Positions 16,946 to 24,300 of a stretch of 24,613 nt of DNA are shown one piece after another. How positions within the stretch are numbered: the first letter of the stretch is position 1; each line of letters opens with the position of its first letter. The notes below the pieces were generated by a model, which worked only from the letters and a program-made list of their open reading frames with translations, was not told where the DNA came from and did no database searches. The stretch covers positions 1 through 24,613 of the forward strand of contig CALGPA010000048.1 of NCBI GenBank assembly GCA_937960795.1. The letters are read 5' to 3'. The translations under genes and the position numbers were made by a program. The stretch is from an uncultured bacterium. Its GTDB lineage: Bacteria > Cloacimonadota > Cloacimonadia > Cloacimonadales > Cloacimonadaceae.

Positions 16946-19900
16946 TCACTTTAGCAGCAGCATCTTGCGGCTTTGCACGCCTGAGGCGGTCTTCAGCCGA
17001 TAGAGATACAGCCCGCTGGCTACCTTGCGTCCGGAATCGTCCGTGGCGTCCCAGTTTATCCGATGCGATCCCTCTTGCAGATTGCCCCGCACGAGGCTGC
17101 GCAACTTCTGACCCTTGGTATTGAAGATCTCCAAGCTCACGGATCCGGATTTTGCCAGATCAAAGGCGATCGTGGTGTTGGGATTAAAGGGATTGGGATA
17201 GTTCTGCCCGAGTCTGTCCACTGCCGGAGCCTGCACCGCGTCCATGTTTGAGACATAGCCCGTCCCGGCGTATGAACCCTGACGCGTAAGCGAGCCGCGA
17301 TAGGTCACCCAAGGACTGCGATCTGAGGAAGGCCTGCGCAGATTCGACATCAAGACCCCATTGGAAAAGCCGGTGATCAGCTTGAAATAGCCATCATCAT
17401 CAAAATCCACCAAGGTCCCGGGAGTGGCGCCATTGTAGCTTGTGCGGAAGGGAAAGCCATCCACGACATCACCAAGCATGTCATAGCTGTAGATACTATT
17501 AAGATAGCTATGCAGGATCAGCTCCAGATTCCCGTCCCCGGTGATGTCTGCCACCAAAGGCGGGCAATTGAAATTGTCCGTAATCTGCAAGGGATATCCC
17601 GTGAGATCTCCTCCAAATTGATCCACCGCCCAGACCTTGCCTGCGATGGAGACGAAGATGATCTCCAGGCTCCCATTTCGGGAAAGATCCGCCGCGATGA
17701 GTCCGCCTGCCACGGGGGCATCGATCTCTTTTTGGAATATAATGCTGCCCGCTTCGAGCAGATATAGATGAGTATTGGTCGCCAGGGCAAATCTGCCATT
17801 ATCCAGGATCACGGGAGCGCCGGTGATGCTGCTTCCCAGGCTTTGGCTATAGCCCGAGTGGATCTCTCCACCGGCACCGACTACGCGGATCTCTCCGCTA
17901 TGAAGCCCCGCCACGATCAGCATTTCTCCCGGTTCAGTCAGCTCACCGACTGCCAGCTCACTTTGGAAGGTAGAGCCCAGTTCCAGCGGAAATCCCGGCA
18001 AAGCTTCGCCCAAGGAATTCACCACATGCAGCTTGCCGTCCATCGCCGAAGCGATCACTTCGTTTTCACCATCGCCATTGATATCCGCGATGATCGGAGT
18101 GAATAAAAAGGGTATACCGACATTATAGTCGAAGATCAGCTCTCCGGCTGTGGTCATGGCATAGACCCTGCCGGTGCGGCTGCTAAAGACAAGATCGTCC
18201 CCGCCGACACCGTCGATCTGCCCCATGGCGCTGCTGCGATTGATATTCTGCTGATCCGGATGAGCCCAAAAGCCGTAGCTCTCTCCATCTTCGCCGATGC
18301 TATAGACTCCGCCAAAGACGTCCGCATAGAGAATCTCCTTGGCTGAGTCATTGTCAAGATTCACGATGATCGGTGCAGATTTCCCGGCATTCTCGGTCTC
18401 CCACGGGAACCTGCCATCAAAAAGGGTCACATCAAAACTGAGACCAAAGCGCCTGATTCCGGTGCTGAGTCCGGTGACTGGATGGATGGCCTCCACGCTC
18501 AGATTCAGATGAAAGCTGCCATAGCCGAGATCTTCGGGTAATTCAAATTCAAAGTATTGATCATCAGGGTTATTGTCACCGGGCAAGATAATATCCACCA
18601 AGAGCTCTCCGCCCAAAGGCTGGATGCCACCCGGAAGATTTTCCAAGGCAATTCGCACATTATATGCCGGAGCCCAGCCCGCAAGATTCTCGATAACGGG
18701 ATACAAACGCACGATCTCTCCGGGATTGATCACTCCGTCATTATCGCCCTGACTGTCGTCAAATTCATAGCCGCCCAGATCCAACATGGGCAGATCGCTA
18801 TCCGGCAGTTTGATCTGAACCGAAGGATCTCCAAAGAGTATCATCTCCATATAGCACCAGCGCATCACATCGCTGATCAAGGCATTGTTGAGATTATCCA
18901 AGCGCGAGTAGGTCAGAGCATCGCCTAGCTGCAGATAACCTTCTTCAAATGCGCCTTGAAAAAAAGAACGATCATAATATTGGGAAGCGCCATCGGTGCT
19001 GCCCGGCATATACCAGCCATATCTGGTGTTGCCCACAAAACCCATCACCCCACCGGATGCCATCAAGAGATGTTCGCCGATGCTCTCACCGTCTTCGGAA
19101 GTGCGCTGATCAAACGCCGCGGGATAGCAACCTTGGGAATACAAGAAGCCATATTCGCTATTTGTAAGCTGTTGGATGCTGTTATTGCCCTGACCCATCA
19201 GATAGGTCTCATTGGCATGCCCCATATGGTTCATCACGTTCACTCCGGCATTCAGGCTTTCCCAGACGCTGCTGCCGCTATAGGTTCCATCCCTCTGATA
19301 TTGGGTGCTATAGACATATTCCTGGGGCATATATTCGTAGATTTCGTCCTTGTAGTCGCCGCCCCAAGTAAGGGGGTTGTTGTTCAGATTCTCTCCATAG
19401 AAGATCGCCAGATTGTTGCTAAAAGTGCTGTTGTCCACATAGTGCATGATCTTGTGAAAGATGTTCTCAAATTCCGCCTCTGTCTCCGCCGTGAAACGCC
19501 CGATATGCAGCTCCGGAATCATGTCCGTTTCATCCGTCAATTCGCCATAAATCTCGTTTCCATTCGCGTTCCAGTCTCCATCGAGATTGCTAAAATACAA
19601 GTCCGAGGGCATGCGATTGTCCCTGGTGCCGCCCACTCTGCCCCATACTCCGCGCTCCGGGATGATCTCGTCGTCTCCCCCCAAAAGCACATACTCCAAA
19701 GGGCTATCCGTATCCGCAAAAGTGGCATAAGCATCGATGATGAAGTTTCTCAGCATCTGTGCATCATCCACTCCAGTATAATTTGCATAGATATATTCTG
19801 TAGTGTAGATCCCCGTGCTGATGCCGTGATCCTCACGCCAGGATGCGTAATCCGCAAACCAATCCGCGCGCAGCTCATCGGTGATGATGATCATCTTCTT

Positions 19901-20548
19901 GGCGTCCATGGGGTCGAGATTGCGGCTGCGGCTCTTGTGTGCCGAGAAATCCGCATAGCTTGATCTCATCTGAGGATTTTCCACCAGCCTATCCAACTCG
20001 CGGATGCTGGACGGGCTTTGCGTCACAAAGCTCGCCTGCTGCTGCGCCCGCTCACTGCTGAAACTGCTCGAGATCCGAATCTCAAAATCCGTGTGAAGCA
20101 GGATCTCTTTGCTCACGGGATTGTAGCGGAAAGGATATACATTAAAAAGAGCTATGCCATAGCCGCGATAATACTGCGTGCCCAGATAGTCAAAATCCCT
20201 CGCCGGGAAAAAACTGTCGGATTCATAGATCTCGGGATCCGCCACCACGGGAACAAAATCATGCGGACGGGAAATCGGCACTTGCGCCTGTGCAAAATCC
20301 ACATATTGCCCGCCTAAGCGTGACTTGCTCTGTGAAAAACTAATCTCTAAGGATTCAAATTCCTCACCAAAGGGCAATAGCACCCTCAATGGATAATATG
20401 GCAATTTTGGCTGTCCCGGCTCCAATAAGCGAGGATAGGCATCCGAAAACTTGCTAGAGTCCACCGAGATTCTCATCTCGATCCCCCAAAGCATCCCGCA
20501 GAGCAGGATCATCGACATAATCACGAGTATCTTACGCATATTTATCAT
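16946..20548 (-). CDS. Secreted C25 (gingipain-type) peptidase with type IX-like sorting domain
   Basis: The 1200-residue precursor starts with a signal peptide (about 1-22) and a propeptide to about 210. The C25 caspase-fold domain (about 217-580) has a GHAN catalytic His at H444 and a QGC catalytic Cys at C474, 30 residues apart, as in gingipains. A beta-rich domain (about 590-710) follows, then five or so FG-GAP/VCBS-like repeats (ADINGDGENEVI, ADITGDGNLELI; about 720-1065) likely to form a propeller. The final 90 residues are a type A sorting domain: LGQNYPNPFNPNTTI...SGLYLYRLKTASGVQSRKMLLLK. Such proteins are exported through the outer membrane and cleaved or anchored. AAGGAAGAG, 3 nt before the ATG at 20548, supports that start over an ATG three codons on. 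It is the first gene of the long minus-strand run. Confidence 0.92.
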   Translation of the reverse strand: MINMRKILVIMSMILLCGMLWGIEMRISVDSSKFSDAYPRLLEPGQPKLPYYPLRVLLPFGEEFESLEISFSQSKSRLGGQYVDFAQAQVPISRPHDFVPVVADPEIYESDSFFPARDFDYLGTQYYRGYGIALFNVYPFRYNPVSKEILLHTDFEIRISSSFSSERAQQQASFVTQSPSSIRELDRLVENPQMRSSYADFSAHKSRSRNLDPMDAKKMIIITDELRADWFADYASWREDHGISTGIYTTEYIYANYTGVDDAQMLRNFIIDAYATFADTDSPLEYVLLGGDDEIIPERGVWGRVGGTRDNRMPSDLYFSNLDGDWNANGNEIYGELTDETDMIPELHIGRFTAETEAEFENIFHKIMHYVDNSTFSNNLAIFYGENLNNNPLTWGGDYKDEIYEYMPQEYVYSTQYQRDGTYSGSSVWESLNAGVNVMNHMGHANETYLMGQGNNSIQQLTNSEYGFLYSQGCYPAAFDQRTSEDGESIGEHLLMASGGVMGFVGNTRYGWYMPGSTDGASQYYDRSFFQGAFEEGYLQLGDALTYSRLDNLNNALISDVMRWCYMEMILFGDPSVQIKLPDSDLPMLDLGGYEFDDSQGDNDGVINPGEIVRLYPVIENLAGWAPAYNVRIALENLPGGIQPLGGELLVDIILPGDNNPDDQYFEFELPEDLGYGSFHLNLSVEAIHPVTGLSTGIRRFGLSFDVTLFDGRFPWETENAGKSAPIIVNLDNDSAKEILYADVFGGVYSIGEDGESYGFWAHPDQQNINRSSAMGQIDGVGGDDLVFSSRTGRVYAMTTAGELIFDYNVGIPFLFTPIIADINGDGENEVIASAMDGKLHVVNSLGEALPGFPLELGSTFQSELAVGELTEPGEMLIVAGLHSGEIRVVGAGGEIHSGYSQSLGSSITGAPVILDNGRFALATNTHLYLLEAGSIIFQKEIDAPVAGGLIAADLSRNGSLEIIFVSIAGKVWAVDQFGGDLTGYPLQITDNFNCPPLVADITGDGNLELILHSYLNSIYSYDMLGDVVDGFPFRTSYNGATPGTLVDFDDDGYFKLITGFSNGVLMSNLRRPSSDRSPWVTYRGSLTRQGSYAGTGYVSNMDAVQAPAVDRLGQNYPNPFNPNTTIAFDLAKSGSVSLEIFNTKGQKLRSLVRGNLQEGSHRINWDATDDSGRKVASGLYLYRLKTASGVQSRKMLLLK

Positions 20549-20602
20549 AAACTCTTCCTTTCTTTGTCACTGATTTATCCTTATCTATAATACACAATCC
20601 AA

Positions 20603-20661
20603 AAGCCAAATATACGTCAAGAAGAAATTCCATAGCCCGGATCCCCACAGATATTTGGCTT
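20603..20661. repeat. 11-bp inverted repeat upstream of the C25 peptidase gene
   Basis: AAGCCAAATAT (20603-20613) and ATATTTGGCTT (20651-20661) are perfect reverse complements separated by 37 nt, 55-113 nt before the C25 start. The left copy on the minus strand lies in TATATTTG, which fits the Bacteroidota-type -7 pattern TAnnTTTG. It could be a pair of sites for one regulator in a divergent promoter region, or a long-loop hairpin. Function is inferred. Confidence 0.5.
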
Positions 20662-20781
20662 GCCTCTACCTTTATATACTTCACATTTTGGTCACAAATC
20701 GGCTCTATCCCCAGATCGAGTCCTCCGCCTTCTTTGTGGACAATCTTCGACAGCAGTTACTCAGAAGCTTCGGATAGATGC

Positions 20782-20810
20782 TTGACAATAAATGCCTCAA
20801 AACTTTTCAT
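20782..20810 (+). promoter_or_regulatory. Possible promoter of the small plus-strand gene pair
   Basis: A perfect TTGACA (20782-20787) is followed after 17 nt by TTTCAT (20805-20810, 4 of 6 matches to TATAAT). It lies about 100 nt before the preferred start at 20907. Confidence 0.35.
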
Positions 20811-20906
20811 ACCAAAGAACTGAGCGATATCATGAACAACCTTGATCCCAAGGTGCATGGTAAGGTTATGATGCTTACCGATCAAAAGATAAGCAAAGGA
20901 GTTACA

Positions 20907-21212
20907 ATGGCAGTAGGTGAACACTGCGTAAGATGCTACGAATACATCATCGACTACTTCGAAGACGATGATTCTACAGACGAACTGGAAATGTTCTCCC
21001 GCCTTCGCTTTGAAGAAGAATGGGATACCATCCCCGAAGCCTTCAAACAGCGCATCCTCGCCGTGGATAAGATAGTCCTTCAGCGTTATGCCGATTGGTT
21101 TGATTACAATGTCTTCAATAGCTACATCAAGTGCATAAAGCAGCGCCAGGAACTCGAAGCCGCCAAAACACCGGACACTTCGCAAAAGCATATCCTCAAA
21201 GGAGTTCAATAA
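20907..21212 (+). CDS. Small protein of unknown function, first of a coupled pair
   Basis: I do not recognise this protein. From the preferred ATG at 20907 it has 101 residues: MAVGEHCVRCYEYIIDYFED... It is acidic in its first half (FEDDDSTDELE), has an aromatic- and helix-rich centre (AVDKIVLQRYADWFDYNVF) and ends with a charged tail. There is no signal peptide or membrane segment. AAGGAG lies 5 nt before this ATG. An earlier ATG at 20778 would add 43 residues but has no ribosome binding site, and the only promoter-like sequence lies downstream of it. A CxxC (CVRC) near the N terminus could bind metal but is alone. The stop codon overlaps the next start (TAATG). Confidence 0.7.
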   Translation: MAVGEHCVRCYEYIIDYFEDDDSTDELEMFSRLRFEEEWDTIPEAFKQRILAVDKIVLQRYADWFDYNVFNSYIKCIKQRQELEAAKTPDTSQKHILKGVQ

Positions 21213-21508
21213 TGTGGAAAAGACCTGCAAACGATACCGATCCCATGTACCTCGATGCCTTTATCTATATCAAAAAACACCCCAAACCCCTCAGAGACGA
21301 CGAATACCTCACCATGTGCATGAATATGTCAGAAGAGGAAGAATTGCCCTTCTCTGAAGGTTCTCAAGAGCTCAAAGACGCCATGATCGCCGTCCGCGAT
21401 CTCATCATAGGGCCCAAAACCATCGGCAATCTCGACCTCATCAAGCACGTCAGAACCAAAGACAATATACCCCGCTCGCAGTTCTGGTGGTATATCGACG
21501 AGCTCTGA
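21212..21508 (+). CDS. Small acidic protein of unknown function, second of a coupled pair
   Basis: I do not recognise this protein. It has 98 residues from the ATG at 21212 (MWKRPANDTDPMYLDAFIYI...), soluble and acidic (MSEEEELPFSEG), with a C terminus SQFWWYIDEL rich in aromatic residues. The start shares one base with the previous stop (TAATG) and has AAGGAG 7 nt upstream. The frame extends further 5' but only through the upstream gene. It ends 139 nt before the convergent helicase gene. Its position beside a restriction-modification-like pair makes a defence or mobile-element link possible but unproven. Confidence 0.7.
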   Translation: MWKRPANDTDPMYLDAFIYIKKHPKPLRDDEYLTMCMNMSEEEELPFSEGSQELKDAMIAVRDLIIGPKTIGNLDLIKHVRTKDNIPRSQFWWYIDEL

Positions 21509-21519
21509 GCAAGAATAGA

Positions 21520-21541
21520 GGCTGATCATTTGGCATCAGCC
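21520..21541. other. Hairpin after the small gene pair
   Basis: A 7-bp stem GGCTGAT / ATCAGCC with an 8-nt loop lies 11 nt after the stop of the second small gene. No T run follows, so it is at best a weak terminator. Confidence 0.4.
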
Positions 21542-21561
21542 CCAGACTAGCTGCGGCTAAT

Positions 21562-21584
21562 GTAGGTGCGGCCTTTAGCCGCAC
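21562..21584 (+). repeat. REP-like 23-mer, unit 1
   Basis: GTAG + arm GTGCGGC + loop CTTTA + arm GCCGCAC, with the arms perfectly complementary. It has the same 4+7+5+7 geometry as five other units in the window. It faces unit 2 tail to tail across 38 nt. Confidence 0.8.
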
Positions 21585-21622
21585 AACTGTCAGAAAAGCA
21601 GGTAGAGAAGGGATTTACTTTT

Positions 21623-21645
21623 GGGCAGTTGGAAACTGCCCCTAC
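21623..21645 (-). repeat. REP-like 23-mer, unit 2
   Basis: On the minus strand: GTAG + arm GGGCAGT + loop TTCCA + arm ACTGCCC. The GTAG foot begins 1 nt after the helicase stop codon. The loop is identical to that of the unit at 24235, although the stems differ. Confidence 0.8.
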
Positions 21646-21646
21646 T

Positions 21647-24160
21647 TTAGCTTTCCTCAGCATACACCCTCTTCAGATCATCCCGTTTGATCACTGTATC
21701 AAAGAGTCCGATGTCCTCAGCCTCATGGCGGTTGATTCCGGTATAATTCAGGCTGCTATCCTCATACCGCTTAAACTTGTAGATAGCATCATTCATCAAC
21801 GCGCTATTGAAGAGTCCCAGGCTTACCAGCAGCTCAAAATCCTTTACCGTGAGTCCGGTTACCTTTTTGAACAAGCCCGGCTCCAATTGGGTGATTACGT
21901 CTTTTAGGGAGCGTTCACGATAGTCCGTGAGATACATAAAGATCGGGATGCGCGTGGCAAATTTGATCAGCTTTTCTTGAATCTGCTTACGCTTGGCTTT
22001 GAATTCCTTTTCTTCAGCCGTAAGCTCCTTCTTCTCTTTTGGGCTCAGCTCTTCTTCACTCTTCTCTTTGCGGGTTTTTTTGACCGCCTCGCTTTTATTG
22101 ATGATCGTCTCTATATCCTGATTCAGAGTGCGAAAGCCTTCGATGTTCATCAGAGCTGTCATCGCAGCTTCACTATTCATCACCCGTTTCAGGGTATCGT
22201 TATCCACATTCACCAATAGGGCGGATTCCCATCTGCGCGCCAATAGCGTGGCAGTGGTTCCGCTCATTGCCATATCCAATATCCCCGCGGCATCGATCTC
22301 TTTCATGCTGCTGCCATCGTAAGCGAGCACAGGCAGGAACTTGATGAATTCCTCTACCTTTTGCTCCGCGCTATCGTCATTGACGTTTAAGCGGCAGCTG
22401 TAATCTGCTATCTGCCGCAGCGCTCGATCCGGCGCAAAATCGAAGACATAACACTCTTCTTTGATGATCTCTTCCTGGTTGGGTGAGAGTCCATCGGGAT
22501 TGATGATAGTCCAGGGCGATTGCACGCGGAAGGCAGCTTGAAAATATGTTTCCGGACTGCTGGTATTGCGTAGCATAAAGATGCCCGTCCAGGGCTTTAC
22601 TGTGACTCCGGTGGTAAGTTTTCCACAGGAAAGAGTAATGCTTTTGCTGCTTAGAGGATCACCCATGGCATCCATCACAGGAGGCAGTGCCGCGGCTCCA
22701 ATCCCCGCTCTTGGCCCGGCTGCCACGATCACCGAATAATCCTGATAAAACTTGTTTTGCCTCTTGCCCAAGAGATTCTTCATGGCATAGCAGCTTGCCA
22801 CCGAGGGCAAGAACCAAAAGGTGTGCGACAATATGCCCAAAAGCCGGACATCCGAGAATGGCAAGGGCGGCTTCTGCGCGCCCAGCTTGAGATTATCGAT
22901 ATTGCTGGGCAGAAAAGCTCCCCGGATCAGATCCAGCCATTTCTGAACCTCGGCTTCATAGAGAAAGCGGGCCTTATCCCCCAAGCCCTCAGCCGAAAAG
23001 AAGACGTTGAGATCAAACTCATCAAATTCCCCCTTCTTGGCGATATCGATGATTGCCTCCGGTAATTGGTAAGTGAGCATAACCATGCGCGGCAAGGCGG
23101 CATAGGGGTTATCCTCGCCTACCCAGCTCTCTTTGGCGCTTTGTTCATCGCTATAAGTCCAGTTATAGATCTGCTCTTCGATGAATTCCCCCGTAGCAAT
23201 AGCCCGGAATGGAGTGCCGGAAAGATAGAGATAGTGCTCTGTAGTAATGGGCAGGATATCCTCATCATAATACTCAATGCCTTCGCCCCGGGCATATTCC
23301 TGCTCGCGCTTATCCTCATTTTCAAAGAGGTCTTTGGCGTTTTCCCGCCAGGCTCCGTAGTGATATTCATCAAAGATGATGGCATCCCAGTTTAGAGCAT
23401 GTACCCATTCATTCTTGGGCTTGATCCCTCCCGTGCTTTTGTTTTTGCCCAGATAATCCTGAAAGGAGCCAAAGCAGACAAAGGGACGCGTCCGATCGAT
23501 TTCTTCAAAACTGATGCCGCCGGGTTTGACAAATTGCCAGCCTTCAAAATCCACGTGGCTCAATAGATCCTCTTCCCAAGCGCTTTGCACCGCGGGCTTG
23601 AAGGTGAGCACCAAGACCCTGTTCCAATCCATCTTTTTGGCCAGTTGATATGCGGCAAAGGTTTTGCCAAAACGCATCTTGGCATTCCACAGATAGCGGG
23701 GTGGCTGCCCCTTTTTGGCGGGGTCTGTGTACCAGGAATGGTAATAAGCGATCGTCCTCTCCACCGCTTCCGCCTGCTCCGGCCTCATGCCAAAGCTCTG
23801 GCTGCGGCTAAACTCTGTCAATTGCCCTGTCCTCACGGCATGAATGGCGCTCTTGAGCTGCTTCAGATCACACTCAAACCATTCCCCGGCTGGATTGGCA
23901 ATGCCATTGTAGCGCAGCATCCGATGCACATCATGATCCGTGAAAGTGCTGCCATCCCCCCGCATGGCGGGCTCATCAAAAACAATGCGGTAGGGAGGTT
24001 TACCGGGCTTCAGGGTGGGATATTGTTGCGCTACCCTAGCTTCCACACTGCGGGTGGTAAAGCCAACCTTCAAAAGTCCCCGGTAATCCGGGTGGCTATC
24101 CTCATAAGCATATATCCGGGGATTTAGCTCCGGGCGGGAAGGGAAATATTCTTTAGGCAT
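21647..24160 (-). CDS. GIY-YIG nuclease / superfamily 2 helicase fusion, probable restriction subunit
   Basis: The 837-residue protein has an N-terminal T5orf172-like GIY-YIG nuclease domain (about 15-108): IYAY (17-20), LKVGFT (30-35), the Arg of EARVAQQ (R42) and the Glu of GEWFECD (E93). A superfamily 2 helicase follows with Walker A AKMRFGKT (160-167), DEYH (264-267), SGTP (314-317) and a motif VI-like QAAFRVQSPW. A lysine/glutamate-rich, probably coiled-coil segment lies near 700-745, then a C-terminal region of unknown fold. A GGAG 7 nt upstream supports the ATG at 24160. The longer frame to 24238 only reads through repeats. Next to an Eco57I-type methyltransferase it is best read as the cleavage and translocation part of a restriction-modification system. 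Confidence 0.8.
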   Translation of the reverse strand: MPKEYFPSRPELNPRIYAYEDSHPDYRGLLKVGFTTRSVEARVAQQYPTLKPGKPPYRIVFDEPAMRGDGSTFTDHDVHRMLRYNGIANPAGEWFECDLKQLKSAIHAVRTGQLTEFSRSQSFGMRPEQAEAVERTIAYYHSWYTDPAKKGQPPRYLWNAKMRFGKTFAAYQLAKKMDWNRVLVLTFKPAVQSAWEEDLLSHVDFEGWQFVKPGGISFEEIDRTRPFVCFGSFQDYLGKNKSTGGIKPKNEWVHALNWDAIIFDEYHYGAWRENAKDLFENEDKREQEYARGEGIEYYDEDILPITTEHYLYLSGTPFRAIATGEFIEEQIYNWTYSDEQSAKESWVGEDNPYAALPRMVMLTYQLPEAIIDIAKKGEFDEFDLNVFFSAEGLGDKARFLYEAEVQKWLDLIRGAFLPSNIDNLKLGAQKPPLPFSDVRLLGILSHTFWFLPSVASCYAMKNLLGKRQNKFYQDYSVIVAAGPRAGIGAAALPPVMDAMGDPLSSKSITLSCGKLTTGVTVKPWTGIFMLRNTSSPETYFQAAFRVQSPWTIINPDGLSPNQEEIIKEECYVFDFAPDRALRQIADYSCRLNVNDDSAEQKVEEFIKFLPVLAYDGSSMKEIDAAGILDMAMSGTTATLLARRWESALLVNVDNDTLKRVMNSEAAMTALMNIEGFRTLNQDIETIINKSEAVKKTRKEKSEEELSPKEKKELTAEEKEFKAKRKQIQEKLIKFATRIPIFMYLTDYRERSLKDVITQLEPGLFKKVTGLTVKDFELLVSLGLFNSALMNDAIYKFKRYEDSSLNYTGINRHEAEDIGLFDTVIKRDDLKRVYAEES

Positions 24161-24174
24161 CGGCAAGCTCCAAA

Positions 24175-24197
24175 GTAGAAGCTTCATCCTGAAGCTT
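24175..24197 (+). repeat. REP-like 23-mer, unit 3
   Basis: GTAG + arm AAGCTTC + loop ATCCT + arm GAAGCTT. It is in direct orientation with the next unit, whose GTAG starts 5 nt after this one ends. Confidence 0.8.
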
Positions 24198-24201
24198 AAT
24201 G

Positions 24202-24224
24202 GTAGAAGCGCCATCTTGGCGCTT
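24202..24224 (+). repeat. REP-like 23-mer, unit 4
   Basis: GTAG + arm AAGCGCC + loop ATCTT + arm GGCGCTT. It differs from unit 6 by one paired change (C-G to A-T), so the stem is conserved by compensation. Confidence 0.8.
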
Positions 24225-24234
24225 AAAAGATAAC

Positions 24235-24257
24235 ACACGTCTGGAAGACGTGTCTAC
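24235..24257 (-). repeat. REP-like 23-mer, unit 5
   Basis: On the minus strand: GTAG + arm ACACGTC + loop TTCCA + arm GACGTGT. Its GTAG foot is 1 nt from the GTAG of unit 6, giving a head-to-head CTAC-a-GTAG. Confidence 0.8.
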
Positions 24258-24258
24258 A

Positions 24259-24281
24259 GTAGAAGCGACATCTTGTCGCTT
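24259..24281 (+). repeat. REP-like 23-mer, unit 6
   Basis: GTAG + arm AAGCGAC + loop ATCTT + arm GTCGCTT. It ends 19 nt before the methyltransferase stop codon (minus-strand gene at 24301). Confidence 0.8.
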
Positions 24282-24300
24282 AAAAGTGAAAAAGTACTCC

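Larger units (their letters stand above)
20549..20906. other. Divergent intergenic region
   Basis: This spacer lies between the minus-strand C25 gene and the first plus-strand small gene. It contains an 11-bp inverted repeat (20603-20661), a TAnnTTTG-like element and a possible plus-strand promoter (20782-20810). A reading frame is open from an ATG at 20778, but without a ribosome binding site. No other structure was seen. Confidence 0.6.
24161..24300. other. Gap between methyltransferase and helicase genes, filled by REP-like units
   Basis: Of these 140 nt, 92 belong to four 23-nt hairpin units. The rest holds the helicase ribosome binding site and short AT-rich joints. No promoter was recognised. 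Confidence 0.7.

Noticed and set aside
18956..19963. 335-residue plus-strand frame inside the C25 gene
   Set aside because: It is antisense to a clearly conserved peptidase domain, has no ribosome binding site, and its composition looks like a reverse-strand shadow.
20757..21230. Minus-strand 157-residue frame opposite the small gene
   Set aside because: The plus-strand frame has a strong ribosome binding site and a coupled partner. The minus frame has neither and no recognisable protein features.
21562..21645. Transcription terminators
   Set aside because: The hairpins have no T run on either strand, and the same architecture recurs upstream of the gene. A repeat family explains them better.
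24161..24238. N-terminal extension of the helicase protein
   Set aside because: The extension only translates REP-like units. A GGAG-supported ATG lies at 24160.
24175..24281. Short CRISPR-like array
   Set aside because: Units are in mixed orientation, spaced 1-10 nt apart, and vary in stem sequence. There are no spacers of uniform length and no cas genes.
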